Below are positions 1-8,203 of a stretch of 64,000 nt of DNA, piece after piece (position 1 is the stretch's first letter; each line of letters begins with the position of its first letter). A program made the position numbers and the translations under genes. This DNA comes from Nitrosospira sp. 56-18 (GTDB taxonomy: Bacteria; Pseudomonadota; Gammaproteobacteria; Burkholderiales; Nitrosomonadaceae). The stretch covers positions 115,212 through 179,211 of the forward strand of contig MKVR01000002.1 of assembly GCA_001899235.1 (NCBI GenBank). The letters are read 5' to 3'. Below the pieces are notes generated by a model, which was given only the letters and a program-made list of their open reading frames with translations, was not told the origin of the DNA and did not search any database.

Positions 1-445
1 AACCTCCCGGTGCGGTGATAATCGGCCCGGATGTCAGCACGCGCAGACTCCCGTCGCCGCCATACGGCTTATGCAGAGGCCCTCCCACATCCCGGATCGT
101 CGTGATTCCATGCTTCAGCACGGTATCCGGGGGAACATGCTGAAATGCGAGATGCGCATGCAATTCAATGAAACCCGGCAGCAGCGTGGCGTCCCCCAGG
201 TCAATGACTTTTGCATGGCTGGATCCGAAGGATTCACGCGGACCGATTCGCGCCACCTTTCCATTTACCAGCAATACCGACGTATCGGCCCTGATGTTAT
301 CGCCATCGAAGACCCGCGCGGCGTGCAAAATAATGGATTCATGATCCGCTTCCTGCGCCATGCCTGGAGGTGAAATAAAAACGGCCATCGCCAGGACCAG
401 GCATGGCATGATCCGGCTGATCGGTTCGAAGTGCATATTCATCAT
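1..445 (-). CDS. Amidohydrolase family protein, exported (C-terminus beyond window)
   Basis: The 5' part of a minus-strand gene that runs off the left edge; about 148 codons are visible. The product begins with a hydrophobic segment ending near PPGMAQ, a likely signal peptide, so it should be exported. It continues with the amidohydrolase N-terminal beta-domain and the metal-binding HxH in FIELHAHL at about residue 90, followed by HGITTIRDVGG, typical of imidazolonepropionase/prolidase-like members. AAAGGA lies 5 nt before the ATG at 445; ATGs at 442 and 436 are alternatives. It follows the GH88-like gene by 9 bp and is probably its operon partner. The remaining metal ligands cannot be checked because the sequence is cut, and the substrate is unknown. 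Confidence 0.8.
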   Translation of the reverse strand, partial: MMNMHFEPISRIMPCLVLAMAVFISPPGMAQEADHESIILHAARVFDGDNIRADTSVLLVNGKVARIGPRESFGSSHAKVIDLGDATLLPGFIELHAHLAFQHVPPDTVLKHGITTIRDVGGPLHKPYGGDGSLRVLTSGPIITAPGG

Positions 446-454
446 TTCATTCCT

Positions 455-1600
455 TTAAAAGTGATTTGGGTCGCAAATGCCAGCAAGAACCGAGACTGCC
501 GCCATGAGAAAAAAACTTCCCCAGGCCGACTCGACCAGTTCATTCCTTCCTGGATGAGTTTTATAGCAGCAGCCCCGGAATATTCCTGGAGCCGGCTCGT
601 CTCCACATCCGGCATGATCATTATTCCCGGCGAAGCCACTGAAATACCGGCTGCGGATGATTGCCGCAACTTGCCGCAAGGCCGCGTCATGCCAGCGACC
701 GCCATCCGGGGTCAGGTCAGCCAGGGAAAGCATCGCCAGGGACGCGATTACGGTTGACGAGGGATCGCGGGGCTGTGCCGGCTGGTTCAGCCGATCCGGA
801 GGAAAGGGCGCCGGACGCGAATGCTTCCAGTACTCGCAGGCAGAGCGGGCATGGGTCAGATAAGGTTCTCCCCAACGTGCCGCCGCCCGCGTCAACCCCA
901 GCATGGCCCACGCCTGGCCGCGAGACCATGCGCCAGCATAATCAACCGGCCTGAAACCACCATCCTGGAAGCAGGCACCGGCATGAAACGCGCCGCCATG
1001 GGCATGGCAGACGGCCAGCAGGGTGTCTGCATGACAACGGGCTATATGGCGATAAGCGGCATGCTCGCTGTGGTCCAGCAACTGGATCAGGGCGGCAAGC
1101 GTATCTATCGTTACTCGCTGGTTTCCCTCGCTTCCGCCGCCCATCCCGGTGCCAAGCGGGATGCAATCCATTTGCGGATCATAGGAAGCGGCAGTGGCGG
1201 CTGCAGCTTCCCTGGCCAGTTCCCGTGCGTCGATATCACCGAACCAGAGATCGCCAAGGGAAGCGCCATACCAGAAGATCAGGCTGCGGTTGATGGAATC
1301 GGCATCGATTTTCGAGGATAGGCGCCTGCAGATATCGGATGCCTTGCGCCTGTCCGGCGCGGCCCCGGTTATCCGCGACCGCAACCACCACCAGCCGCCC
1401 CAGAATCCGCCGACCCAGGAACCTCCCATGGAAGTAGCCCACTGGCCGGCACTCCCCGGCGAGTAAAGGGGAAAGCCGTCGGCGCAACACGAATCGATGG
1501 CATCCATGCGGCGGATCATCAGTTCAAGTGCATGCACCATCTCCTTGCGGCTCAGCAGCGGCGTGTCCGCACTGCCAGCCTTCTCCTCTAAAATATGCAT
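455..1600 (-). CDS. GH88-like unsaturated glucuronyl hydrolase
   Basis: A 381-aa protein of the alpha/alpha-barrel type. The motif WSRGQAWAMLGLT (near residue 225) is characteristic of glycoside hydrolase family 88 and the related family 105, which hydrate and remove the 4,5-unsaturated uronic acid left at the non-reducing end by polysaccharide lyases. Other matching blocks are HAGACFQDGGF, DPSSTVIASLAMLSL and NELVESAWGSFFL. Length matches the family. No signal peptide is evident, so it is probably cytoplasmic or periplasmic by another route. AGGAA lies about 9 nt before the ATG. It sits 13 bp downstream of the outer-membrane barrel gene and 9 bp upstream of the amidohydrolase, which suggests a role in acidic oligosaccharide use. 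The exact substrate and the catalytic Asp pair were not assigned. Confidence 0.75.
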   Translation of the reverse strand: MHILEEKAGSADTPLLSRKEMVHALELMIRRMDAIDSCCADGFPLYSPGSAGQWATSMGGSWVGGFWGGWWWLRSRITGAAPDRRKASDICRRLSSKIDADSINRSLIFWYGASLGDLWFGDIDARELAREAAAATAASYDPQMDCIPLGTGMGGGSEGNQRVTIDTLAALIQLLDHSEHAAYRHIARCHADTLLAVCHAHGGAFHAGACFQDGGFRPVDYAGAWSRGQAWAMLGLTRAAARWGEPYLTHARSACEYWKHSRPAPFPPDRLNQPAQPRDPSSTVIASLAMLSLADLTPDGGRWHDAALRQVAAIIRSRYFSGFAGNNDHAGCGDEPAPGIFRGCCYKTHPGRNELVESAWGSFFLMAAVSVLAGICDPNHF

Positions 1601-1613
1601 GGATAATATTTCC

Positions 1614-3110
1614 TCAGAAGACCAGATTGAAATCGATGTAGATCATGTCGATATCCTTTTTCCCTTGATAGATATTCTTGACGACATCGCCGCCGAAAGC
1701 ATGCCCATAATAGAATCTCCATGACAATTGCTTGTTGAGCGTGTGTGTGAAACTGATATCCACCAATTGGCCCACATCGCTTTTGCCGCTGGAAGGCCTG
1801 CCTGAATAGCCGAATGCTCCCGAGCGCGATGTCGGTCCCAATCCGCCGTAAAACAGGTCGCCCGCATTATTGAGCGACAGGTGATGCGCATCGATGGTTA
1901 CACGGGTTTGCGCAGTGGGCGATACGATCATCTGAACATAAGCATCCTGCAGATTCATCAGGTTGTAGAAGGGCAGCTTGGCATAGGCGCGCCCGCTGGG
2001 AAGAGCCGTAAAGAAAGTTCTATGTTTATCGTCCTTCGCATTATTGTCGCCCGAGCTCAGGAAATAGAGCGCGCGCAGCCATGGCCTGAAAGGGAGTTTC
2101 GTCCACTGGTAACCGGCCTCGGCAGCGATCGCCCAGGCCTGATGATCCTGGTTGGTCCAATCGCCGAACTGGTAGGCTCCCCACAATAATGCATCCATGC
2201 TTCCAGCATCCCTTTGCTGAAGGGTCAGCAGATGCGCCCCCAGGGTGTGGATATTCAGTTTCTGGCTATTCAGCCAGGGCCGATCCGTGCCGGCCCGGTT
2301 GTCTATCACCTGGGTATTACGCTTGTCGTCGTAATTCAAATAGAAAAGCCGGCCTTCGGTTCCGGGCAGCAAAGTGTCTTTCTTGCTGGTGAGCGCGGCA
2401 TAAAAAAGGTTGATATCGCCGATTTCATCCTGTCCCTGGACGGTAAACCCGCCCTGGGTGGGACGAATGCCGGTCACCGTCATATTGAAACCCGGTTGAT
2501 CATAAACTGAGCTGAAGCCGTCGAAGCTTCGCCCCACATGAACCACATTCGATGCGAGGAGGCGTTGCGCGATGCGCGCCCTTTTTATTCCATCGAATTT
2601 GTCCACGCCGGTTCTGTATTCCATTCCATCCATGAATTCGAACCGGCCAATCTTCAGGAATGCTCCCGGCAGGCCCAGGGAATCGAATTTGAAGTCGAGG
2701 TAGGCCTGCCTCAGGAAAACGTTACTGGCGTTGGTGGCCTGATTCGCCAGAAAATAAGCACCACCCAGCCCCAGCGGCCCGCCGGGAGAAGCCACGGCGT
2801 TATCGGGCAGCCCGTATAGACCGATATATTGGGCCTGCGCATAACCATCGACATAGGGAGTAGTCAACAATGCGCCGAATCTGGCGCGTACCGACCATAA
2901 GTCGTAGGCATTATTATTGTTTATCGCTGGACTGGGCCGGAAGTAATCCCACGCCTCGTAGCTGCCATAAAGCTCTCCCGTAAGGCGCAGGTGCGGATGG
3001 ATCTGGCCCAGGGAAGATCTGCCTTCTTCCGCGCCGGGGGTGCCGTGAATTAGCAGCATGAAGCCTATTCCCATCCAAAGAATGAGCCGCTTTAATCGCT
3101 TCACGCGCAT
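1614..3110 (-). CDS. Alginate-export-family outer-membrane beta-barrel protein
   Basis: About 498 aa. A signal peptide (MRVKRLKRLILWMGIGF..., ending near GTPGAEEG) is followed by repeated amphipathic, aromatic-rich strands and a C-terminal phenylalanine (IDFNLVF), the normal ending of an outer-membrane barrel. GRFEFMDGMEYRTG and the overall composition match the alginate-export (AlgE-like) porin family, widespread in proteobacteria and not restricted to alginate. The ATG at 3110 puts the basic n-region first; a GTG at 3128 would add six residues. It is first in a presumed operon with the GH88-like and amidohydrolase genes, so it may pass an acidic oligosaccharide or another organic acid. The direction of transport cannot be told from sequence. 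Confidence 0.72.
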   Translation of the reverse strand: MRVKRLKRLILWMGIGFMLLIHGTPGAEEGRSSLGQIHPHLRLTGELYGSYEAWDYFRPSPAINNNNAYDLWSVRARFGALLTTPYVDGYAQAQYIGLYGLPDNAVASPGGPLGLGGAYFLANQATNASNVFLRQAYLDFKFDSLGLPGAFLKIGRFEFMDGMEYRTGVDKFDGIKRARIAQRLLASNVVHVGRSFDGFSSVYDQPGFNMTVTGIRPTQGGFTVQGQDEIGDINLFYAALTSKKDTLLPGTEGRLFYLNYDDKRNTQVIDNRAGTDRPWLNSQKLNIHTLGAHLLTLQQRDAGSMDALLWGAYQFGDWTNQDHQAWAIAAEAGYQWTKLPFRPWLRALYFLSSGDNNAKDDKHRTFFTALPSGRAYAKLPFYNLMNLQDAYVQMIVSPTAQTRVTIDAHHLSLNNAGDLFYGGLGPTSRSGAFGYSGRPSSGKSDVGQLVDISFTHTLNKQLSWRFYYGHAFGGDVVKNIYQGKKDIDMIYIDFNLVF

Positions 3111-3175
3111 GCGCTCAAATTCTTCCACGTGGCCGATCCTGCTTCCCGTTTAGAAAAATCCGGTATCATAAAATC

Positions 3176-3973
3176 ATGGACCTGGTCTCCTCGAAGGATG
3201 GCACATCCATCGCCTGCTGGCACAGCGGCGCGGGAGAGCGCCTGCTGCTCGTGCACGGCACCTCCGGCGACCATCTGGCATGGACCCCTGTATTGCCCGC
3301 GCTTGAACGCCATTTCGAGGTGTGGACCCTCGATCGGCGCGGCCGCGGGCAAAGCGGCGATGCCCAGGGTTATGCGTTCGAACGCGAGTGCGAAGATGTC
3401 ACCGCGGTCATGGACGCCATCGGGGGGACGGTGCATCTGCTCGGGCATTCCTTCGGAGGACTCTGCGCCCTGGAAGCAGCACTCCTGGCTCCCGGCATCG
3501 GCAAGCTCATACTCTATGAACCCCCCATCTCATTGGCAGGCAGTGGCTGGTCTCCCGCACTCGATGCGAAATTCGAAGCCCTGCTGGAAGCAGGCGAGCG
3601 GGAAGAAGTCCTGCTGCTTTTTTTTCGCAAGATCGTCAAAATGCCTCCCCATGAGATTGCCGCCATGCGGGCTGGTGTGCACTGGCCTGAACGAATTGCC
3701 GAGGCGCATACCATTCATCGCGAATTGCGCGGGATCGATCGCTATGTCTTTACGCCCCAACGGTTTCATCGCCTCAAAACTCCGGTTTTGCTCCTGCTTG
3801 GCGGCGAAAGCCCGCCCCGCCGCCGCCATATTGCGGAAATGCTTCACCGGGCGCTCCCCTCCAGCCGGATCAGGATCCTGCAGGGGCAACAACATGGCGC
3901 GATAAGGACTGCGCCCGATCTGTTTGTCGATGCAGTGGTCCATTTTCTGGGTATCCAGGCAAGCGAGCGCTAG
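3176..3973 (+). CDS. Alpha/beta-fold hydrolase
   Basis: A 265-aa protein with the standard alpha/beta-hydrolase order: oxyanion-hole strand LLLVHGTSGDHLAW (residues about 24-37), DRRGRGQSG, nucleophile elbow GHSFGG (Ser near residue 91), and a likely catalytic His in GQQHGAIRTAPD near the C-terminus. No signal peptide, so cytoplasmic. It starts 65 bp from the divergent barrel gene and its stop codon overlaps that of the convergent MFS gene by 4 bp. It faces the metallophore-like operon tail to tail and is not clearly part of it. Closest in pattern to esterase, lactonase or haloperoxidase-like enzymes; the substrate is unknown. Confidence 0.8.
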   Translation: MDLVSSKDGTSIACWHSGAGERLLLVHGTSGDHLAWTPVLPALERHFEVWTLDRRGRGQSGDAQGYAFERECEDVTAVMDAIGGTVHLLGHSFGGLCALEAALLAPGIGKLILYEPPISLAGSGWSPALDAKFEALLEAGEREEVLLLFFRKIVKMPPHEIAAMRAGVHWPERIAEAHTIHRELRGIDRYVFTPQRFHRLKTPVLLLLGGESPPRRRHIAEMLHRALPSSRIRILQGQQHGAIRTAPDLFVDAVVHFLGIQASER

Positions 3974-5184
3974 GCGGCGCGCGTGGCTGCGCCTGGCATC
4001 CCCGCCGTGCGCCGGCGAGCCGATGCCAGTGCCAGCGACAGGATGCAACCGCATAAAAGCACGCCAATCAGCATAAGCCATCCCGGCTGCGGATCTCCCG
4101 AATGGCTCGATAAGGCGCCTCGAAGCGGAGGACCCAATGCGAAGCCGCCAAAGAAGGCAACCGAAATAAAACCGGATGCCGTGGTCACTGCGCCAAATGC
4201 CGCATCTCTTACCAGCATGCTCATCGCTATCGCATTGGTTCCCACAGCGGCAAGTCCCATGCCGATGGCCCCGGTCCATAGCCGCCAGTGGCTTTCGGGG
4301 CCCGCGTGCATCGTCACCGCCACCGAGCAGGCCGAAATGGCAATCAGCGCAAGCAGAAGCAGCGACTCATCCTTGAGTTTTGCTCCCATGGGTGTCAGGA
4401 CTATCCTGGAGAGCATTCCCATCGCGCCAAAAACCGCGATCAAGGTGCCGGCAAGGGAATGGGACATGCCTTGCAGGGCGCCAAAGGTTGGCAGAAACGT
4501 GACGAAAGCGGAGAGCGATATGCCAACGCAAAACTGGATGCCCATCAACCGCAGCAATAGCGGATTGGGCCTGGAGAAAGTGAAGCTCCCGCCGGTCTTG
4601 CCGTGTTTCCCGGGAGCGAAAAAAAGCGTGGCAACCAGGAATAGCATGGCTACCGGAGCAATTCCGCCGAACGCCGCGCGCCAGCCATATTGAAACGCGA
4701 TACCTGGCAGCGCCAGGCCTGCGAACAGGGCTGCGACCTGAACACCGGATTGCTTGAGTCCTACGACTCCTGCTTTTTTCTCTTTGGGAATTCGCTCCCC
4801 GATCAGCAGATTGGTGACCGGATTGGCAAGGGCTTGGCCGATTCCGCAGATCGCTGCTGCCGCAACCAGCCCATGAAAGCTGTCGATCGACGCAATCAGC
4901 ATGAAGGCCAGCGCGATGGCGAGAAACAACGCCATCAGCGCATGGCGCGAGCCGAGCCGATCGACGATGGCGCCCGCCCAGAACGACAATACGGCTGCCA
5001 GGCCGAATGAGCTCATTACCAGGTAACCGAGCAGCGCCGGATCAAATCCCAGGTCACGGCTGAGCATCGGTCCAAGCGTGCTGACGGCATACAGCATCAG
5101 CATGGGCAGGGCCATTGCGGATACCAGGACGATCCGGAACAAAATATCGGCAGCCGGCATATGCAAGCGGGTCCAGCGGGACAT
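3970..5184 (-). CDS. MFS transporter, last gene of the thiocarboxylate-type cluster
   Basis: About 404 aa with roughly twelve hydrophobic segments; GAIVDRLGSRHALMAL is the MFS loop 2-3 motif. The ATG at 5184 is preferred (GGAGG about 11 nt upstream). An in-frame extension reaching into the acyl-CoA dehydrogenase gene reads as non-coding, and an ATG at 5202 has poor spacing. It is the last gene of the minus-strand run that starts at the TonB receptor. In the pyridine-2,6-dithiocarboxylate and quinolobactin systems an inner-membrane MFS permease moves the metallophore, and the same is inferred here. A 152-bp gap from the preceding gene means it may have its own promoter. Topology and direction were not tested. 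Confidence 0.8.
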   Translation of the reverse strand: MSRWTRLHMPAADILFRIVLVSAMALPMLMLYAVSTLGPMLSRDLGFDPALLGYLVMSSFGLAAVLSFWAGAIVDRLGSRHALMALFLAIALAFMLIASIDSFHGLVAAAAICGIGQALANPVTNLLIGERIPKEKKAGVVGLKQSGVQVAALFAGLALPGIAFQYGWRAAFGGIAPVAMLFLVATLFFAPGKHGKTGGSFTFSRPNPLLLRLMGIQFCVGISLSAFVTFLPTFGALQGMSHSLAGTLIAVFGAMGMLSRIVLTPMGAKLKDESLLLLALIAISACSVAVTMHAGPESHWRLWTGAIGMGLAAVGTNAIAMSMLVRDAAFGAVTTASGFISVAFFGGFALGPPLRGALSSHSGDPQPGWLMLIGVLLCGCILSLALASARRRTAGMPGAATRAA

Positions 5185-5336
5185 TAGCGCCGACGCCTCC
5201 ATCCTGGACCCGCGGTTGCCTGCTGATGCCGGCACATCTGCAAGAGCAACGGGGAATATGTATATATCATATCTTGTCTCCCCTGCGGGAGCATGGCTTC
5301 CGTAAAGGGTTGGGGTTGGAAAGTGCGGCAATCGGA

Positions 5337-6539
5337 TCAGGCAAAATGGTATGCATCCTGCTCTTTGTAGAAATCGATGAGCCGCCGGCCCACAGAGCTG
5401 ATAAGCGACTCGTCGGTGCCGTCGAGGATGCGTGAGGTGCGCGCTATCCTGAAAATACCTGAAAGGGGAGTCAGGTCGCTGATGCCTTCCGCGCCGTATA
5501 GTTGCACCGCTGAATCCGAAGCAAGGCACAAGGCTTGCGATGCTGCCATCTTGGCGACATTGATTTCGACATCATCGGCACGCCGGGCATCGACCCCCCT
5601 CGCGGCCACCCGGATCAGTTCACGGGCACCTGCAATGGCCTGATACGCGTTGGCAACGTGCTGCCGCACCAGCTGTTTCTCGGCTAATCGGGCGGATCTG
5701 CCGCGCCCGGAATGGATTCGGGCGCCCATCAGGTCGAAGCACCGCTGCGCCAGTCCCACCCAGTTCATGGCACGGAGCAATCGCCCCATGCCCAGCCGTC
5801 GCTTCATCAAATCGATGCCGCTGCCGCGCGCCCCCAGGAGATGATCCTCGGGGACCCGCACGCCCCTGAAAGAAATTTCGCCCTGGCCCAGTGAGCGTCC
5901 CATCATGCTGATGGGGCGTTCGAACCGGAACCCCGGCGAATTGGTGGGAACGACAATCATGGAAAGGGCGTTGCCGAGCGCGGTGTCTTCGCCGGCCGTG
6001 CGCGCCAGAACAGTGATAAAAGTGGCCCGTTCGGCGTTGCCGACAAACCACTTTCCGCCATCGATTATCCAGTTGCCGCCGGACAGGCGTGCGAAAGTCG
6101 TTATCAGGCCGGGAAACGACCCGCCATGCTCCGGCTCTGTCATTCCGTAGCCGGGAATGGCCTCTCCCGCCACCATGGGTTCCAGAAAGCGCCTGCGGAT
6201 TTCATCCGTACCGAATTCCAGGAGCATATGCGCATCGAGTGCGGTATGGCCGCCAAAGATTGCTCCGGAGTATTCCGTACGCCCCTCCTGTTCGGCGACG
6301 ATCAGATAGTCTTCGAGCGAGACGATTTTGCCGCCGTGGGAGAAGGGGTAAAACAACCCCCAGAGTCCGGCATGCCTGGCCTTCTCGATCAGCTCCGACT
6401 GCAGCCGCGATGATGCTTCGCCGTCTTGGGCAAGGCGCGCCTCATTGGGTATGATTGTTTCATCCACGAACTTTCGCATCTCGATGGAGAGCGATCTGGC
6501 CAGCGCGGTATGGTCTGATTTGTTATAGGCTTGCGGCAT
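5337..6539 (-). CDS. Acyl-CoA dehydrogenase-like flavoprotein with Asp at the usual catalytic Glu position
   Basis: A 400-aa protein with full acyl-CoA dehydrogenase architecture: helical N-domain, mid-domain flavin signature PGYGMTEPEHGGSFPGL, beta-domain KWFVGNAERATFI, and C-terminal QLYGAEGISDLTPLSGIFR. In canonical enzymes the base is Glu in YEGT; here the motif reads RILDGTDE, with Asp in that place, as in the ACAD10/11-like branch. The start overlaps the ligase stop by one base (TGATG), indicating translational coupling. In context it may desaturate or aromatise a CoA-bound acyl precursor made by the neighbouring ligase and CoA-transferase. The substrate is not deducible. Confidence 0.8.
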   Translation of the reverse strand: MPQAYNKSDHTALARSLSIEMRKFVDETIIPNEARLAQDGEASSRLQSELIEKARHAGLWGLFYPFSHGGKIVSLEDYLIVAEQEGRTEYSGAIFGGHTALDAHMLLEFGTDEIRRRFLEPMVAGEAIPGYGMTEPEHGGSFPGLITTFARLSGGNWIIDGGKWFVGNAERATFITVLARTAGEDTALGNALSMIVVPTNSPGFRFERPISMMGRSLGQGEISFRGVRVPEDHLLGARGSGIDLMKRRLGMGRLLRAMNWVGLAQRCFDLMGARIHSGRGRSARLAEKQLVRQHVANAYQAIAGARELIRVAARGVDARRADDVEINVAKMAASQALCLASDSAVQLYGAEGISDLTPLSGIFRIARTSRILDGTDESLISSVGRRLIDFYKEQDAYHFA

Positions 6540-8203
6540 CAGTGCGCCTGGCGGGCAAGGCCGGGTACCGTCATGCGTTGGGCAAGCTCGATCTCCGCCG
6601 CTAATTGCTTTTTATCGATTTTCCCGGCGGGACTGAGTGGCAACTGCCGGTAATAACGCAGATACTCCGGAAGTTTGTTTATTTCCAGGCCCTGTTTGTG
6701 CAGGTAGCCAGTGAATTGCGATAGCGATGGACGCTCCATTCCCTCCCGTAATACCAGGCAGAGGCAGACCCGATGCCCCAGGTCCGGATCGGCAACCGGT
6801 ACACAGGCTGCGCTGACGACAGCCGGATGGGAAGCAGCAATATCTTCGATCTGAGCGGGGCTGATATTGACGCCCCCACGAATGATGATCTCTTTTTTCC
6901 GCCCGGAGAGCACGAGATAGCCCTTGTCGTCGATCAGGCCAAGATCCCCGGTATAGACCCATCCTTCTCCATCCCGGTATCGTTCGTCCAATTCTGGCGC
7001 ACTGACGTATTGCATGGGACTCAGCGGACCCCGGGCGGCAATTTCACCGATGCAGCCCCGCGGTATTTCCTGTTTCTGGTCATCGACTATCCGGATGGAG
7101 CAAACCTCGGGATTGGGACGTCCTGCTTTGCGGAAAATGGTTTCCGGATCGTCGTCGAGCATGGTATGGCAATTAATGCCATCCGCCGAACCGTACAAGC
7201 CGATGAAGCCGCATCGGAATGCCTCGGTACAGCGGCGGATGGATGCCTCATCGATTTTTGCCCCGCCGCTGATGATGGCGACCAGGCTGGAAGTATCAGC
7301 CTTGGCCAGCGCCGGATCCGCTGCGATACGCTGGAACATGGTGGGAACGCCCAGGATATGAGTGGGCCTCAGCTTTGCAATGGCTCGAATGGCGATGGCA
7401 ACATCGAATTGCGGCAGTACGGCAACCGATCCACCCAGCCAGGATAAAACACCAGACGTCGCAGTCGAGCCGAACGCCGTGCCCAGCGGCATCAGGTAGA
7501 GCCCGCTGAAAGTGCTTCCTTGGGGATGTATTCGCCGCAGAAAGCGCCCTCTTCCTCCGGCCAGCGCGTTGTGGGAATATGCAACCCATTTCGGCTCTGA
7601 TTCCGTTCCGGACGATATCAGGAAGCGAGCGGGCGAATCGGGATAAACCGCTGGTAATTCATCAGGTTCGATAGATTTCGCGCGAAGCAGATCTTCCAGC
7701 GTATGCCAGCCTTGCCGGGGGTTCCCATCCACGACCAGAATGCGAAGCGACAGCAGCGTCGGCCGCAGTGATTCGATCAATTCGCAAAGATCGGTCTTTG
7801 TGTGTTCCTGCTCGACAATAATGACGCGTGCATCACACCGCCTCAGCAGGGACTGTATATCGAGGCGGCCGCGACCCGGCGGAAAGGGGGCGGCAATCGC
7901 GCCAAGCGCCGCGGCGGCGAGATCGATTGCGCAACACCGCCAACTGTTGGGAAGCTGGTATGCGATAACGTCGCCCGCGACAACCCCTCGCGCCCTGAAA
8001 CCGTTCGCCAGCCGATGGACTTTGCTCAATAGCTGCATGTAGGTGACAGTTTCATCGAGGCTGATTACTGCCGGACCGTCGGGATGCCTCCACGCATGCT
8101 CGACAAACAGCTCATACAGGGATTTATTGGGATAGATTCCATCCCTGACCCACTGGCTGCGAACCTTCTCGGGAACCAGATCCACGATGCCTGAATGATT
8201 CAT
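6539..8203 (-). CDS. AMP-dependent acyl/aryl-acid ligase (ANL superfamily)
   Basis: About 554 aa. The adenylation core is visible: a degenerate P-loop LISSGTESEPKWVAYSH (normally TSGTTG.PK), GLYGSADG in the A5 position, WVYTGDLGLIDDKGYL (A7), GRKKEIIIRGGVNISP (A8) and the C-terminal lysine motif LSPAGKIDKKQL (A10). The A3 loop is unusual (SSGTESEPK). The start is set by the ATGA overlap with the CaiB-like gene and GGAG 6 nt upstream. Either CoA-ester or acyl-adenylate formation is possible. In thioquinolobactin and dithiocarboxylate pathways such a ligase adenylates the carboxylate that receives sulfur from the thiocarboxylated carrier, which is the favoured role here. Confidence 0.82.
   Translation of the reverse strand: MNHSGIVDLVPEKVRSQWVRDGIYPNKSLYELFVEHAWRHPDGPAVISLDETVTYMQLLSKVHRLANGFRARGVVAGDVIAYQLPNSWRCCAIDLAAAALGAIAAPFPPGRGRLDIQSLLRRCDARVIIVEQEHTKTDLCELIESLRPTLLSLRILVVDGNPRQGWHTLEDLLRAKSIEPDELPAVYPDSPARFLISSGTESEPKWVAYSHNALAGGRGRFLRRIHPQGSTFSGLYLMPLGTAFGSTATSGVLSWLGGSVAVLPQFDVAIAIRAIAKLRPTHILGVPTMFQRIAADPALAKADTSSLVAIISGGAKIDEASIRRCTEAFRCGFIGLYGSADGINCHTMLDDDPETIFRKAGRPNPEVCSIRIVDDQKQEIPRGCIGEIAARGPLSPMQYVSAPELDERYRDGEGWVYTGDLGLIDDKGYLVLSGRKKEIIIRGGVNISPAQIEDIAASHPAVVSAACVPVADPDLGHRVCLCLVLREGMERPSLSQFTGYLHKQGLEINKLPEYLRYYRQLPLSPAGKIDKKQLAAEIELAQRMTVPGLARQAH

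Noticed and set aside
3530..4279. Long minus-strand open frame overlapping the alpha/beta hydrolase and MFS genes
   Set aside because: It is antisense to two well-supported genes and shows no protein-family features; a shadow of GC-rich coding sequence.
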